From: Sphingobacterium faecium
Lineage (GTDB): Bacteria; Bacteroidota; Bacteroidia; Sphingobacteriales; Sphingobacteriaceae
Reading direction: 5' to 3'
NCBI RefSeq assembly: GCF_003054045.1
Contig: NZ_QBKH01000003.1
Span: 372,001 to 436,000 of the forward strand
Length of the DNA: 64,000 nucleotides
This document shows, piece after piece, positions 53,744-62,399 of this stretch. Positions within the stretch are counted from its first letter, which is position 1, and each line of letters opens with the position of its first letter. The notes beneath the pieces were generated by a model. The model was not told where the DNA came from, ran no database searches, and was given only the letters and a program-made list of their open reading frames with translations. The position numbers were made by a program, and so were the translations under genes.

Positions 53744-54616
53744 TTATTTAGTAGCATAAACTTCTTTTAAAAATGCTTTTGCAGTAGTTGGTTTTCTGCC
53801 CAAAAGATCTTCCAGATCTGTTGTTTCAGCTGAAAATTCCTCTTGTTTAATCGCTTCGGCAATGCCTGCAACCATTCCTATGTATTGAGCTGGAACACCT
53901 GCTTTCGTTAAAGTTTCTACGTAAATATCTTGTGGAGGGCTGACAAAGTTGATGTCATTACCAACTATTTCACTTAAGTCATCAGCTATTTCCTGTAATG
54001 ATACACTTTCCGTATTGCTCAATGAGTAAACTTTATTGTCGTGACCTTTGCTTGTTAATACATTGGCAGTGGCTTCACACATATCATTACGCAGAGCATA
54101 CGCTGATTTCGAGTTCCCGGCAGGTAAAAATATTCCGGTTGTTAACACGTCTTCTCCAAAAAACATTGGTAACAGATCCAGATAAAGATTGTTTCTGAAA
54201 ATGGTGTAAGTCAACCCACTTTCTTTAATTAGTTCTTCTGTTTTGATATGTGATTTTGCAATTGAGTAAATAGGTGAAGTTTCGGTATCGTTTTTTCTTT
54301 CAAAGCTGGTATATAATATATGTTTGACACCTGCCGCTTTAGCTGCATTCACTGCATTCTCCTGCTGTTTTTCGCGGTTTTCGATATCTGAACTTGATAC
54401 TAACAGCAACTTTTCAACACCTTTAAATGCTTCTACCAATTCATCATAGTTATCATAATCGCCAATTTTTACGTTAATTCCTTTTGCTTTTAAGTCTTTT
54501 ACTTTCTCTTCGTCTCTTACAAAAGCCGAAATACTTTGTGCCGCAACCCCTTTTTTCAATAGAAAGTCAATGGTCGCCTTTCCGTAATTTCCTGATGCTC
54601 CTGTTACTAAAATCAT
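53744..54616 (-). CDS. NmrA/QorB-type NAD(P)-binding protein
   Basis: This 290-residue cytoplasmic protein has the Rossmann start ILVTGASGNYGKATIDFLLK, then SAFVRDEEKVKDL, VEKLLLVSSSDIENREKQQE and ILYTSFERK. This is the QorB/NmrA-like quinone-reductase group that handles quinones or senses redox state. It shares a divergent promoter region with an HxlR gene, a common pairing: HxlR repressors often respond to quinones and aldehydes and control NmrA-like genes. Confidence 0.92.
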   Translation of the reverse strand: MILVTGASGNYGKATIDFLLKKGVAAQSISAFVRDEEKVKDLKAKGINVKIGDYDNYDELVEAFKGVEKLLLVSSSDIENREKQQENAVNAAKAAGVKHILYTSFERKNDTETSPIYSIAKSHIKTEELIKESGLTYTIFRNNLYLDLLPMFFGEDVLTTGIFLPAGNSKSAYALRNDMCEATANVLTSKGHDNKVYSLSNTESVSLQEIADDLSEIVGNDINFVSPPQDIYVETLTKAGVPAQYIGMVAGIAEAIKQEEFSAETTDLEDLLGRKPTTAKAFLKEVYATK

Positions 54617-54643
54617 ATTTTTAATTTTTTAAATATTGTTATA

Positions 54644-54694
54644 CAAAGATATAGTACATTTGCTTCTTAAAATATAGCAGTATACTAAAGTATA
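54644..54694. promoter_or_regulatory. Divergent promoter with dyad between NmrA and HxlR genes
   Basis: On the minus strand TATCTTTG (54644-54651 as CAAAGATA on +) fits the -7 consensus TAnnTTTG for the NmrA gene. At 54681-54694 TATACTAAAGTATA is a dyad with arms TATAC/GTATA. Such dyads are usual binding sites of HxlR dimers. Confidence 0.5.
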
Positions 54695-54719
54695 GCGACA
54701 AACATTTATTATTGAAAAA

Positions 54720-54983
54720 ATGGAAAGTATTGGTTCAATACTTTTCGGTAAAAAGCGATTTACGGAAATACAGCGTAATATTTCTAAGATCACCCCCCGA
54801 ATGCTCAGTAAAGAGCTAAAAGAATTAGAGTTGAACGGAATGATTATTCGAAAAGTATATGATTCAACACCAGTGGCCGTGGAATATGAATTGTCTGAAT
54901 CAGGAAAATTAATTACAGAGGTTTTGGATAAAATGATTGAATGGGGTATAGAACATAGAACGTCTGTACTATCACGCACGTAA
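54720..54983 (+). CDS. HxlR-family regulator, N-terminus altered
   Basis: This 87-residue protein contains most of the HxlR winged helix: FGKKRFTEIQRNISKITPRM, then SKELKELELNGMIIRKVY and YELSESGKLITEVLDKMIEW. Normal members have about 110 residues with a Cys and a GGKWKxxIL motif in front. Upstream in the neighbouring frame one reads KKWKVLVQYF, so a frameshift or point loss may have removed the first helix and the redox Cys. It is written as CDS because the rest is intact, but may be a pseudogene. Confidence 0.6.
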   Translation: MESIGSILFGKKRFTEIQRNISKITPRMLSKELKELELNGMIIRKVYDSTPVAVEYELSESGKLITEVLDKMIEWGIEHRTSVLSRT

Positions 54984-55430
54984 TCGTACGCCATTCATTG
55001 CAGATAAGAGCTTATATATAAGGATTTATGTACAGATAAAAAATCTCAAAAAACGATAGTTTGTACTTGGAATGATTTACCAAATCTGAAATAGGATTTA
55101 ATTTAGTTCCAAACCCGCTGTACTGCCAATACGTTAGCGCATATTTTCACGCAGCGCGCCAAAATCTAAAAAAAATTACAAAAAGTGATTTTAAAAAAGT
55201 CCTCTAAATCTTTCTCAACCAGTCTTACATCTACTCAAAACTTCAGACTTTTGCCAATCAAAATGCATCGTTTGCGAATGACTGCCTTTCCAAACGGCAA
55301 ATCTAGTCCAGTAAAAAAAATCTTCACTAAATATCTCAAGCGCAACGGTTGCAGGAAAATAAAAATTATCCACCGCATATTTTTGCACGTTAAAATCAGA
55401 AAACAACAGTATCTAAACCTAAAGAATGCA
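54984..55430. other. Non-coding stretch with unclear open frames
   Basis: Overlapping open frames on both strands (55185-55483) are AT-driven. One minus-strand frame reads DNFYFPATVALEIFSEDFFY then AVWKGSHSQTMHFDWQKSEV, which could be a remnant of a coding region, but has no recognised family or proper ends. Confidence 0.35.
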
Positions 55431-55486
55431 AAAAAAAACCAATTTGGCGTTCTTAACGCCAAGTAGTACGTTTCTGACGCCAAATT
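55431..55486 (-). terminator. Terminator with alternative pairing after the MdaB-like gene
   Basis: On the minus strand TTGGCGT and ACGCCAA (55456-55462 with 55444-55450) form a hairpin that runs into ATTGGTTTTTTTT (55431-55440 as A/C on +). A second upstream copy of AATTTGGCGT (55477-55486) can pair in place of the nearer one with the same downstream arm (55441-55450), over 10 bases. So two mutually exclusive hairpins exist. Confidence 0.6.
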
Positions 55487-55550
55487 TTACGGTCATTTAA
55501 TATTTTCTAATATAAAATGGTTCTGCTTATAAAGAATGTAGATGGACTTT

Positions 55551-56168
55551 TTAATTTTTAGTTTCGCAAATCAAACTATCAGAAAAGGTTTCTTCTAAAT
55601 GATGGCTGTATGCTTCCATATGTTCTATAATATTGGTATTTTTTATCACATCATAAAAGTGGTAACTTTTTAAAGGAGTCATTCCTGTAAAAGCATTCAT
55701 TCTATGAAAACCAAAAAAAGAACCTTCGTCAACTGATTTTTGATCGAAAAATTCTCCAGGAATTGTAAAAGCAGTTGCTGGTGCATTCCAAGTGGTTGTG
55801 AGCATGTATTTTTTGCCCTGCAACATCCCGCCAGTTCCATAATTAATATTTGGGTTGCTGGATCTTCTGCCGTCGTTTCTAAAAATTCCATTGTTGCCTC
55901 CTGCATTAAAAACTTCGTCAATGTATTTCTTAAAGTTAAACGGAACCTGAAACCACCAAACTGGTGTGTGGTAAATAATAACATCAGCCCAAACAAATTT
56001 GTTGACTTCTTCTTCAGCTGTGTATCCGTTTTCTATTGTAGTGGTTTGAACTATTATATCTTCTGATTGATTAAAAAATTGTTGAGTAGTTTCAGTAATG
56101 GTGTTGTTGAATAATCCACCAGAAGTAGCAAAGCTTTGTCCTGCATTTATGATAAATATCTTTTTCAT
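55551..56168 (-). CDS. NAD(P)H-dependent quinone reductase (MdaB-like)
   Basis: This 205-residue cytoplasmic flavoprotein matches the MdaB/YwrO flavodoxin-like quinone reductases that reduce quinones by two electrons and so avoid radicals. Signs are the start KKIFIINAGQSFATSGGLFN (FMN/FAD phosphate loop), VWADVIIYHTPVWWFQVPFN, YIDEVFNAGGNNGIF and MLQGKKYMLTTTWNAPATAF. The length is normal. It is divergent from a LysR gene, 90 bases away, the classical arrangement for a LysR-controlled target. Confidence 0.93.
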   Translation of the reverse strand: MKKIFIINAGQSFATSGGLFNNTITETTQQFFNQSEDIIVQTTTIENGYTAEEEVNKFVWADVIIYHTPVWWFQVPFNFKKYIDEVFNAGGNNGIFRNDGRRSSNPNINYGTGGMLQGKKYMLTTTWNAPATAFTIPGEFFDQKSVDEGSFFGFHRMNAFTGMTPLKSYHFYDVIKNTNIIEHMEAYSHHLEETFSDSLICETKN

Positions 56169-56231
56169 GATTTTTTTTATACTGGCGTAAAGTTAGACCA
56201 GCTTTTGTTATTATTCAAATAGTATAATTTA

Positions 56232-56239
56232 TACATTTG
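56232..56239 (+). promoter_or_regulatory. -7 box of the LysR gene
   Basis: TACATTTG fits the Bacteroidota -7 consensus TAnnTTTG, 19 bases before the LysR ATG. The shared intergenic region with the quinone reductase probably also holds the LysR box. Confidence 0.5.
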
Positions 56240-56258
56240 TATTATAAATTTAATAGAT

Positions 56259-57155
56259 ATGGTCAATTTAGAATGGTATCGCACCTTTAAAACGATTTAT
56301 AAAACAGGAACATTAACCAGTGCTGCTGAGGCGTTGTTTATTTCGCAACCTGGTGTGAGTGTGCATTTAAGTTCCCTGGAAAGTTATGTAGGTTATAAAC
56401 TTTTTGAGAGAACAGGACGTAAAATGATTCCAACCGAAAGAGGAAAAATTTTATACAATGCTATTATTGAAGGATTGAAAACCCTGGAAGATGCCGAAAA
56501 AAATTTCCATAGAAGTACGGAGAAACATACCCCTACAATTAGTATTGGGATTTGTTTTGAGACTTTCCAAATCACATTGGAGCAATACATTTCGAGTTTG
56601 CCCTTTAATGTGATTATTCGTTTTGGTGATTATAGAGAAATGCTGGAAAATTTAGATAAAGGAATTTTAGACTTAATAATTTGCCCACAAAAGGAAAATT
56701 CAACTACTATTTCTTATGAAGCTTTTTCATCAGAAACTATTATTTTAGTGGGAGGAAGCGAAGTGGATGATTCGGAATTTCAGCGATTGGTAAAACAAAA
56801 AAAATATATTGAAGCCGAGCAGTATTTAAAAAGCCCCAAATGGTATGGAACCACTGGCGCCATGGAGAATCTTTTTCGTTTTTGGCAATTGAATTTTGGA
56901 AACTTTCCTGATTTTAGACCCAATTATATTGTTCCTAACTTGAACTCAATTGTCCGTTGTTTGAGTGGATCCAATGGATTAGCTGTTATTCCTGACTTTT
57001 TTTGCCAAAAAGAAATAGAAAGTGGTGCTGTAAAAGTGATTTGGGAAGGACATAAAAAACTTACAAATACGCTCTACTTTGCCACTAGAAAAAAAACTTC
57101 ATATGAGAAAGAGCTTGATTTAATTAAAGATTTGTTTAAAAAAGAAATGTTGTAA
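56259..57155 (+). CDS. LysR-family transcriptional regulator
   Basis: This 298-residue cytoplasmic regulator has the LysR helix-turn-helix at residues about 4-60 (EWYRTFKTIYKTGTLTSAAE, FISQPGVSVHLSSLESYVGY, KLFERTGRKMIPTERG) and a periplasmic-binding-protein-like effector domain, with YIVPNLNSIVRCLSGSNGLA near the end. It is divergent to the MdaB-like quinone reductase and most likely controls it in response to a small oxidant or quinone. Confidence 0.94.
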   Translation: MVNLEWYRTFKTIYKTGTLTSAAEALFISQPGVSVHLSSLESYVGYKLFERTGRKMIPTERGKILYNAIIEGLKTLEDAEKNFHRSTEKHTPTISIGICFETFQITLEQYISSLPFNVIIRFGDYREMLENLDKGILDLIICPQKENSTTISYEAFSSETIILVGGSEVDDSEFQRLVKQKKYIEAEQYLKSPKWYGTTGAMENLFRFWQLNFGNFPDFRPNYIVPNLNSIVRCLSGSNGLAVIPDFFCQKEIESGAVKVIWEGHKKLTNTLYFATRKKTSYEKELDLIKDLFKKEML

Positions 57156-57172
57156 AATCAACATAACCCATT

Positions 57173-57367
57173 GTGTGGACCATGTTGATTTTTGTTTTTG
57201 CTATTTTTTTTATTTCAACCGAGGGATCAGAAATTATTTTTAATGGGAAGAAATTACCTGGTATAACTGAAAGAATGAAGACCTTACAACTGCGAAAGCT
57301 TGAAGAACATGAAATAATCAGCATGACTTTCAGCAATCACTATGCTTGTAGAAATATCGCTGTTTAA
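57173..57367 (+). pseudogene. HxlR-family regulator fragment
   Basis: The short frame contains PGITERMKTLQLRKLEEHEI, which closely follows the HxlR consensus PGITERMLTLQLRELEEDGI, and stops soon after. The first helix and the C-terminal wing are missing. It is a remnant of an HxlR gene directly behind the LysR gene. Confidence 0.65.
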
Positions 57368-57544
57368 AATTATTGCTAAAAAGTACCTTTTATCGCTAAT
57401 CTGCTTTTTGTTTTCCATTACTTAATACATCTCAGCTCAAAAAACAATAATTAATCTCAAAAAACGATGCAATATACATATTGATAAGATAAATAAGAGT
57501 TAAGGATCTTTAACCTATATTTATCTTGATAAATCTACCATAGT

Positions 57545-58369
57545 TTGAAAAAGCATATTTTAAATAGTTCGGTCCCACAATTTTCCTGTATAGAGATATT
57601 TAGGATAGAAGAATTACGTGCCGGTACATTCGATTATTATCAGCGGTTTAATTTCCATCAGCTGCTATGGAGTACGGAGACAGACGCAAATATCACTTTT
57701 AGTATTGACTTTAATGATTTTGAAGCGGTTGGCTCCCAGGCCGTTGTCATTTACCCCTATCAGAATATTAAAATTGATCTGACTGATAAAAAAGGATATT
57801 TATTTTTAATTCACAATGATGTATTCTTTTGGATCAATCAGAAGATCGGATCAGATTACCTGAATGGTTTTTTTATCAATCAGTTGGTACCACTTACCGG
57901 TGAAAATGCCATAACAATGAGAACCCTCGTTGATTTGCTTTTAAAAGAGTATAACAGGTACAATAGGGCTTTAATGATGGAAAGCTATATGTTTTCGATC
58001 TTATTTCATGTGTCAACTCTTTTTGATGACAGTCCAGCGGTCAGAGAATATTTGGACTATCCTGTTTTCGGGAAACTGATGAGTCTGATAGAAACGCATT
58101 TTATTACGGAGAAAGGAGCAGCATTTTACGTCAAAAAGTTAAATATTTCAGCCAAAAAGCTTAATCAGATCTGCGAAAGTATCACGAACAAGAAGATAAA
58201 GTATCTGATCCAGGATCGCATCATTTTGGAAATCCGAAAGGAACTGTATCTGGGCAAAAAGACTGTAAAGGAAATAGCCTACGAGTTGGGGTTTACCGAA
58301 CCCTCTTATCTTACACGTTTTACAAAAAAACATACAGGTCTAACACCCAAAGAATTCCAAAAGCAGTAA
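57545..58369 (+). CDS. AraC-family transcriptional regulator
   Basis: This 274-residue cytoplasmic regulator starts at TTG (an in-frame stop lies 15 bases earlier and no ATG is available). The N-terminal half is a cupin-like sensor domain (QRFNFHQLLWSTETDANITF); the C-terminal half is an AraC/XylS DNA-binding domain (residues about 180-270): LNISAKKLNQICESITNKKI, VKEIAYELGFTEPSYLTRFT and KHTGLTPKEFQ. It is encoded 136 bases before a small catalase and cytochrome b561 in the same direction and is the best candidate for their regulator. Confidence 0.92.
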   Translation: MKKHILNSSVPQFSCIEIFRIEELRAGTFDYYQRFNFHQLLWSTETDANITFSIDFNDFEAVGSQAVVIYPYQNIKIDLTDKKGYLFLIHNDVFFWINQKIGSDYLNGFFINQLVPLTGENAITMRTLVDLLLKEYNRYNRALMMESYMFSILFHVSTLFDDSPAVREYLDYPVFGKLMSLIETHFITEKGAAFYVKKLNISAKKLNQICESITNKKIKYLIQDRIILEIRKELYLGKKTVKEIAYELGFTEPSYLTRFTKKHTGLTPKEFQKQ

Positions 58370-58419
58370 TGTCCTTTTTTTTAGCCAGAAAGTGTAATTC
58401 TCGCACCTCTCAATTACTC

Positions 58420-58427
58420 TACATTTG
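58420..58427 (+). promoter_or_regulatory. -7 box of the catalase/cytochrome b561 operon
   Basis: TACATTTG fits TAnnTTTG, giving a leader of about 70 bases before the ATG at 58505. It lies between the AraC gene and the catalase gene. Confidence 0.5.
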
Positions 58428-58504
58428 TACGGTAAAGTAATAGTAATGGGAAACTACATATCAATAAAGAATCATAGTTTTCACAGCTAATAATTTTTGA
58501 AAAT

Positions 58505-59605
58505 ATGAAAAAAAATTCTTTAGTTACCTATTTAAAAAGAAAGCGTGTACTCTTGATAGTGATCGGTATTGCTCTGATTTCAGCGACATTAGTTTTAGCC
58601 TTCGCTTATACTGCAGGACTTTTTGGCGGACGCATTACCACTCAAACATTTTTACAGGATACCCCCAAAACATATCCGGCAGGTTACCGTCGGGCTCACG
58701 GGAAGGGAATATGTTTTGAAGGTACTTTCCGCGCCTCAGGTCAAGCAGTACCATATTCTATAGCAAGGGTTTTTGCGCAGCAAAATGTTCCGGTTATAGG
58801 CCGTTTTTCACTTGGCAGTCCCGATCCCTATGCGCCTGATAATTCCACCCGAACAGTAAGTATGGCCGCGATGCTGACTGCTGATGACGGAGAACAATGG
58901 AGAATGAAGCTTAACAATGAACCTTTTTTTGCTACCCGTGATGCAGAAGGTTTTCTAAAGCAAATGGAGGCATATAAGCCTACTTCGGCTACGGGCATTC
59001 CAGATCCAGCACGAGTTGCAGCTTTTTTGAAAGAGTATCCAGAAGCACAGAAATATGTAGAATGGGATGCTACAGCACCTTGGACCCGCAGTTTTGCAGG
59101 AGCACAATATAATGTTATTAATTCCTTTATCCTGATTGATGCAAACGGCAAAAAGCAGGCGGTACGCTGGTCTATGGTCCCACACGCACCGTTCACTTCA
59201 TGGAGTGTCAGTCAGCGTGAAGAGGCCAGCCACGACTTCCTGTTTGAAGATTTGAAGAAGCGTCTTGAAAAAGGGTCGTTATATTGGGATCTCGTGCTGA
59301 CTTTGGCCGAACCAGGCGATCCGGTAAATGACCCTTCACAGGTTTGGCCGGAAAACCGAAGACAGATCGTGGCCGGCACCTTGGAAGTATCCCATGTTTT
59401 TGACCAGACGAAGGGTGGATGCAGGGATGTAAATTTCGATCCCACTCGTGTCCCAAAGGGAATTACGCTTTCGGATGATCCCGTTCTGGCAGCCCGGGCT
59501 GGCATTTATTCTCATTCGCACAGCGATCGGGTACGCGAGATCGGTTATGGTAAGGCTACGGATGCAGTAGGGAAACCTCAAAAAGAAACCTCGAGAAATA
59601 AATAA
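58505..59605 (+). CDS. Membrane-anchored small catalase-family heme peroxidase (SrpA-like)
   Basis: This 366-residue enzyme has an N-terminal membrane anchor (LLIVIGIALISATLVLAFAY) and a catalase core of the small SrpA type. The distal His is in YRRAHGKGICFEGTFRASG, and the proximal heme Tyr is in the late motif RAGIYSHSHSDR. The core lacks the long C-terminal part of standard catalases. Peroxidase rather than catalase activity is usual for this class. It is followed after 2 bases by cytochrome b561, which can feed electrons from the quinone pool, so the pair may be a quinol-linked peroxidase in the periplasm. Confidence 0.9.
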   Translation: MKKNSLVTYLKRKRVLLIVIGIALISATLVLAFAYTAGLFGGRITTQTFLQDTPKTYPAGYRRAHGKGICFEGTFRASGQAVPYSIARVFAQQNVPVIGRFSLGSPDPYAPDNSTRTVSMAAMLTADDGEQWRMKLNNEPFFATRDAEGFLKQMEAYKPTSATGIPDPARVAAFLKEYPEAQKYVEWDATAPWTRSFAGAQYNVINSFILIDANGKKQAVRWSMVPHAPFTSWSVSQREEASHDFLFEDLKKRLEKGSLYWDLVLTLAEPGDPVNDPSQVWPENRRQIVAGTLEVSHVFDQTKGGCRDVNFDPTRVPKGITLSDDPVLAARAGIYSHSHSDRVREIGYGKATDAVGKPQKETSRNK

Positions 59606-59607
59606 CC

Positions 59608-60243
59608 ATGGCTAAAAATAAAAATATACCTTCGGCTCCGCCAACTCATTTCAATGTAACTGCCCGTATATTGCACTGGCTGATGGCTTCAATGATACTT
59701 ACAATGATCTTCGTCGGGGTAGGAATGATGACATCTCTAACGTGGAGACCGTGGCTGCTAAACCTCCATATCCCATTAGGTACAGCTATATTGTTGCTGG
59801 TGATCATCCGTTTGATAAATAGGTTAAGCTTTTCTGTACCAAAAATGCCTGCAAGCGTGTCTGGCTTTCAGTCAAAAGCGGCGGCAGGACTCCATTGGCT
59901 CCTGTATGGTATGATGGTGGCTTTGCCACTAACAGGATGGGCACAATTGTCTGCAGGAGGGTTTTTGATAAAGATCGTTCCTGGTGTCAATCTTCCCCCA
60001 ATACTTCCAGAGAATCCATTTTTATTTGCTTTGATGCATGATGCGCACAAAGTGATGGCTTGGACATTTTTTTTGATGATCATAGGACACCTTTCCGCAG
60101 CATTGTTACATGCCTGGGTATACCGTGACGGGCTTTTTTCGAGTATTACGTGGACAAGAAAAACAATTACTAGATCTGAAAATCTCCTGCCAGGTGAACA
60201 GAGTAATGATAAAAATAACGTTGGGAATGAAAGGGTTATGTAA
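59608..60243 (+). CDS. Cytochrome b561 (CybB-like)
   Basis: This 211-residue inner-membrane protein has four membrane helices and the cytochrome b561 pattern: the first heme His in ILHWLMASMIL, a second in LNLHIPLGTAILL, HWLLYGMMVALPLTGWAQL, and HKVMAWTFFLMIIGHLSAAL for the last His pair. These bind two b-type hemes and pass electrons from quinol to a periplasmic partner. The partner is probably the SrpA-like catalase encoded 2 bases upstream. Confidence 0.93.
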   Translation: MAKNKNIPSAPPTHFNVTARILHWLMASMILTMIFVGVGMMTSLTWRPWLLNLHIPLGTAILLLVIIRLINRLSFSVPKMPASVSGFQSKAAAGLHWLLYGMMVALPLTGWAQLSAGGFLIKIVPGVNLPPILPENPFLFALMHDAHKVMAWTFFLMIIGHLSAALLHAWVYRDGLFSSITWTRKTITRSENLLPGEQSNDKNNVGNERVM

Positions 60244-60266
60244 ATCACTAATTCTATAAATGGCAA

Positions 60267-60473
60267 ATGGTACCTTTAGCAGAAATGTTGGTTTTTGAGG
60301 ATAGCACATACGATATTCCCCTGAAAAGCACTAAAGAATTTCCTTTAGCCCTTTCTCGCATTTTGAAAAATCATACTGTTGTTAAAGGTCAGTACAGTTT
60401 TGTGAGGGATGTGTGGATCTATAAAGAAGAAGACAAGAAAAGTCTTTTGACCGCGGAGTTTACAATTAGGTAA
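60267..60473 (+). CDS. Short protein of unknown function
   Basis: This 68-residue frame (MVPLAEMLVFEDSTYDIPLK to LTAEFTIR) lies 24 bases after cytochrome b561 and could be a third gene of the operon or the remnant of a larger gene. It has no signal peptide or membrane helix and no family is recognised. The terminator at 60550 lies 76 bases later. Confidence 0.35.
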   Translation: MVPLAEMLVFEDSTYDIPLKSTKEFPLALSRILKNHTVVKGQYSFVRDVWIYKEEDKKSLLTAEFTIR

Positions 60474-60549
60474 GCAGTAATTGCAGGTTATGGAAGAGTT
60501 GGTCAATTCCAAAGATTTCAGAGTGTACTTCTTTATAAAATGAATAAAA

Positions 60550-60586
60550 AAACTTCAATATTCTGACATAAAGAATATTGAAGTTT
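60550..60586. terminator. Strong terminator of the catalase operon
   Basis: AAACTTCAATATTC (60550-60563) pairs exactly with GAATATTGAAGTTT (60573-60586), followed by further T. The right arm starts a stretch that recurs at 62389. Confidence 0.85.
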
Positions 60587-60683
60587 TTTTAGTGTGGTTA
60601 TAGTAATTCTAAAGTGCTGCGATAAAAGGAATGAAGGCATTTTCTTAGCCCATTCAAAAAAACTTCTTCCGAAGTTTTAGTAA
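60573..60683. repeat. Dispersed repeat (copies at 62389-62435 and 13721-13776)
   Basis: 60573-60622 (GAATATTGAAGTTTTTTTAG, then TAGTAATTCTAAAGTGCTGCG) is similar to 62389-62435. 60626-60683 (AAAAGGAATGAAGG to TTCTTCCGAAGTTTTAGTA) is similar to 13721-13776. So this spot is a junction of two repeat types. In two copies the repeat also encodes the C-terminus of a minus-strand gene. Confidence 0.55.
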
Positions 60684-61058
60684 AAAAATCATAATACCGA
60701 TAGAAAACCCTGCGAAAAGGCATGTCTGGAATATAAACCATCCAGATTGATTTTCCCAGGTAATGCGTGTTAACCCATGACCAATTCGACTAAAACTCAG
60801 CTCGTACTTACCTTTCAATAAACCTGCTATCATCATATAGAACGACATGGCCGCTAGGCCAAGCAAAAATATCAAAACCCCAATTTGTGCCATTTTGGAA
60901 AAGAATATGACGGATTTTAATAACCTGTTATTAGTGCTTTTATTAATTGAAAAAAGTAGCTCATAGATCGTTAATAGAAAAAGTAATATTGCGCCCGAAA
61001 ACATTAAGGCGCCTCCAATACAGATTGATACCACAATAATGGTGACAAAAAAACTCAT
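60654..61058 (-). CDS. Hypothetical membrane protein
   Basis: This 134-residue protein has three or four membrane helices (FFVTIIVVSICIGGALMFSG, IGVLIFLLGLAAMSFYMMIA, WFIFQTCLFAGFSIGIMIFL). The C-terminal LKLRKKFF is encoded by a repeat also found at 13.7 kb. The family is not recognised. Confidence 0.6.
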   Translation of the reverse strand: MSFFVTIIVVSICIGGALMFSGAILLFLLTIYELLFSINKSTNNRLLKSVIFFSKMAQIGVLIFLLGLAAMSFYMMIAGLLKGKYELSFSRIGHGLTRITWENQSGWFIFQTCLFAGFSIGIMIFLLKLRKKFF

Positions 61059-61296
61059 TTTTAAAGATTTTTAAAGTTCATTTTATATTTATACTTTGCA
61101 ATTTATAATCATTACCGTTTATGAAGTTCTTTCAAAAACGGATAGAATATTGATGTATGGGAAAAGTTTCTCAAAATTGGTATTCGAAATAAAATTATCA
61201 AATGTAAAGTCAAAGTAGGATAGGAGGGATCCGAAACAACTCTTACCACACACTTTAAAACCTCATTTATGAGCTTATAAAACATCAATACCTTTA

Positions 61297-61821
61297 TCAC
61301 AGTACTAAAATTAATATTCCGTAAAATAAATATAAAAGGATCAATACTTCAAAAGTCCTCTCTTTGAATGCGTATATGCCATATGCATTCAAACACATCA
61401 TAATAATACAAAACATAAAAAAAGGAAGTTTGGACAACTGAGAAAAGTTATAATAAAACAGATCGATATAAATATTCTTTTTCTGAAGCCCAATATACTT
61501 GATATCCTTTCCTTCTTTAATCCTGCAAGTATCATTTTTGTTTATAAAGAATGTGATTTTCTTATCATTTTTATTATATAAAATTTCCTTGTCACTTTTA
61601 AAATTAGATAAAAAACCTGTTCCTCCGTTATAAAATATATTTGAATAATCAGAGATACGAAATCTATAAAAAGGAATTCTTGTACCTGATTTTTTTACCT
61701 CAATTAATGATCCCTGAATGGGGGTGAGATTATTATTTAGAAATATTAATTTCAATGGAACATATAGAATCCCTATTACTGACACTATTATGATTATAAA
61801 AAACTTGATATTAGAATTCAT
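61297..61821 (-). CDS. Hypothetical membrane protein, DUF3592-like layout
   Basis: This 174-residue protein has an N-terminal membrane helix (KFFIIIIVSVIGILYVPLKL), a soluble strand-rich domain of about 90 residues (IQGSLIEVKKSGTRIPFYRF), and two C-terminal helices (FFMFCIIMMCLNAYGIYAF, EVLILLYLFYGILILVL). This layout is like the DUF3592 group, but the match is by shape only. Confidence 0.55.
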   Translation of the reverse strand: MNSNIKFFIIIIVSVIGILYVPLKLIFLNNNLTPIQGSLIEVKKSGTRIPFYRFRISDYSNIFYNGGTGFLSNFKSDKEILYNKNDKKITFFINKNDTCRIKEGKDIKYIGLQKKNIYIDLFYYNFSQLSKLPFFMFCIIMMCLNAYGIYAFKERTFEVLILLYLFYGILILVL

Positions 61822-62388
61822 CCTTTTTTACATTAATACTTTTAATTCATTCGTCAAACTCCTTTTAATTTTTAGATTTTAATTCCTTGCGCCGTGCAAT
61901 AAAAACTGCTATTTCAATCGGATTGGTGGAATGTTCTCTCCGCATTACTTTAAATTACGAAAATATCAGTAAATAGGATCAGTATAGTCACCTTTTTTGC
62001 TAACAATTTGATTTTGCCATGAAGCAGATGTTAAAGTTATTAATGTTAGTTATGTTCCTGGATGGTATATATATGTAATAGTCTCCATAAATAAGACGAA
62101 ATAAATAAATGTTATTTCTAAAGTAGTCAAAAGAGCTAGTCAGCGTTTTATTCAGACGGTCTTTTTAAATGGTTATCAGAATCCATATTATTGAGCTCTT
62201 CCTTTCAAATTTTATGGTAATGAATTTTGATAATGGATTAGAGGAGATAAGAAATATATTTTGTTTTTATTTTGAAGTCTAATGATTGAAATTAGCGTTA
62301 TATCTTTTATGGGAAATTATGTCTAATTTTCAAGCAATTTTTTTTGTAAAATGAATACAAAAAGTTCCATATTCATATATGGAGAATA
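61822..62388. other. AT-rich stretch, no gene seen
   Basis: No coding frame was recognised. The stretch separates unknown membrane protein genes from the helix-turn-helix pair. Confidence 0.35.
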
Positions 62389-62399
62389 TTGAAGTTTTT

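Noticed and set aside
55185..55466. Plus-strand open frame of 93 codons
   Set aside because: Lys/Ser-rich composition from an AT-rich stretch, with competing frames on the other strand; no family.
58828..59581. Several overlapping minus-strand open frames in the catalase gene
   Set aside because: All are shadows of the clearly coding catalase-family gene.
61112..61300. Minus-strand open frame of 62 codons
   Set aside because: Low-complexity hydrophobic reading without homology, between two better supported genes.
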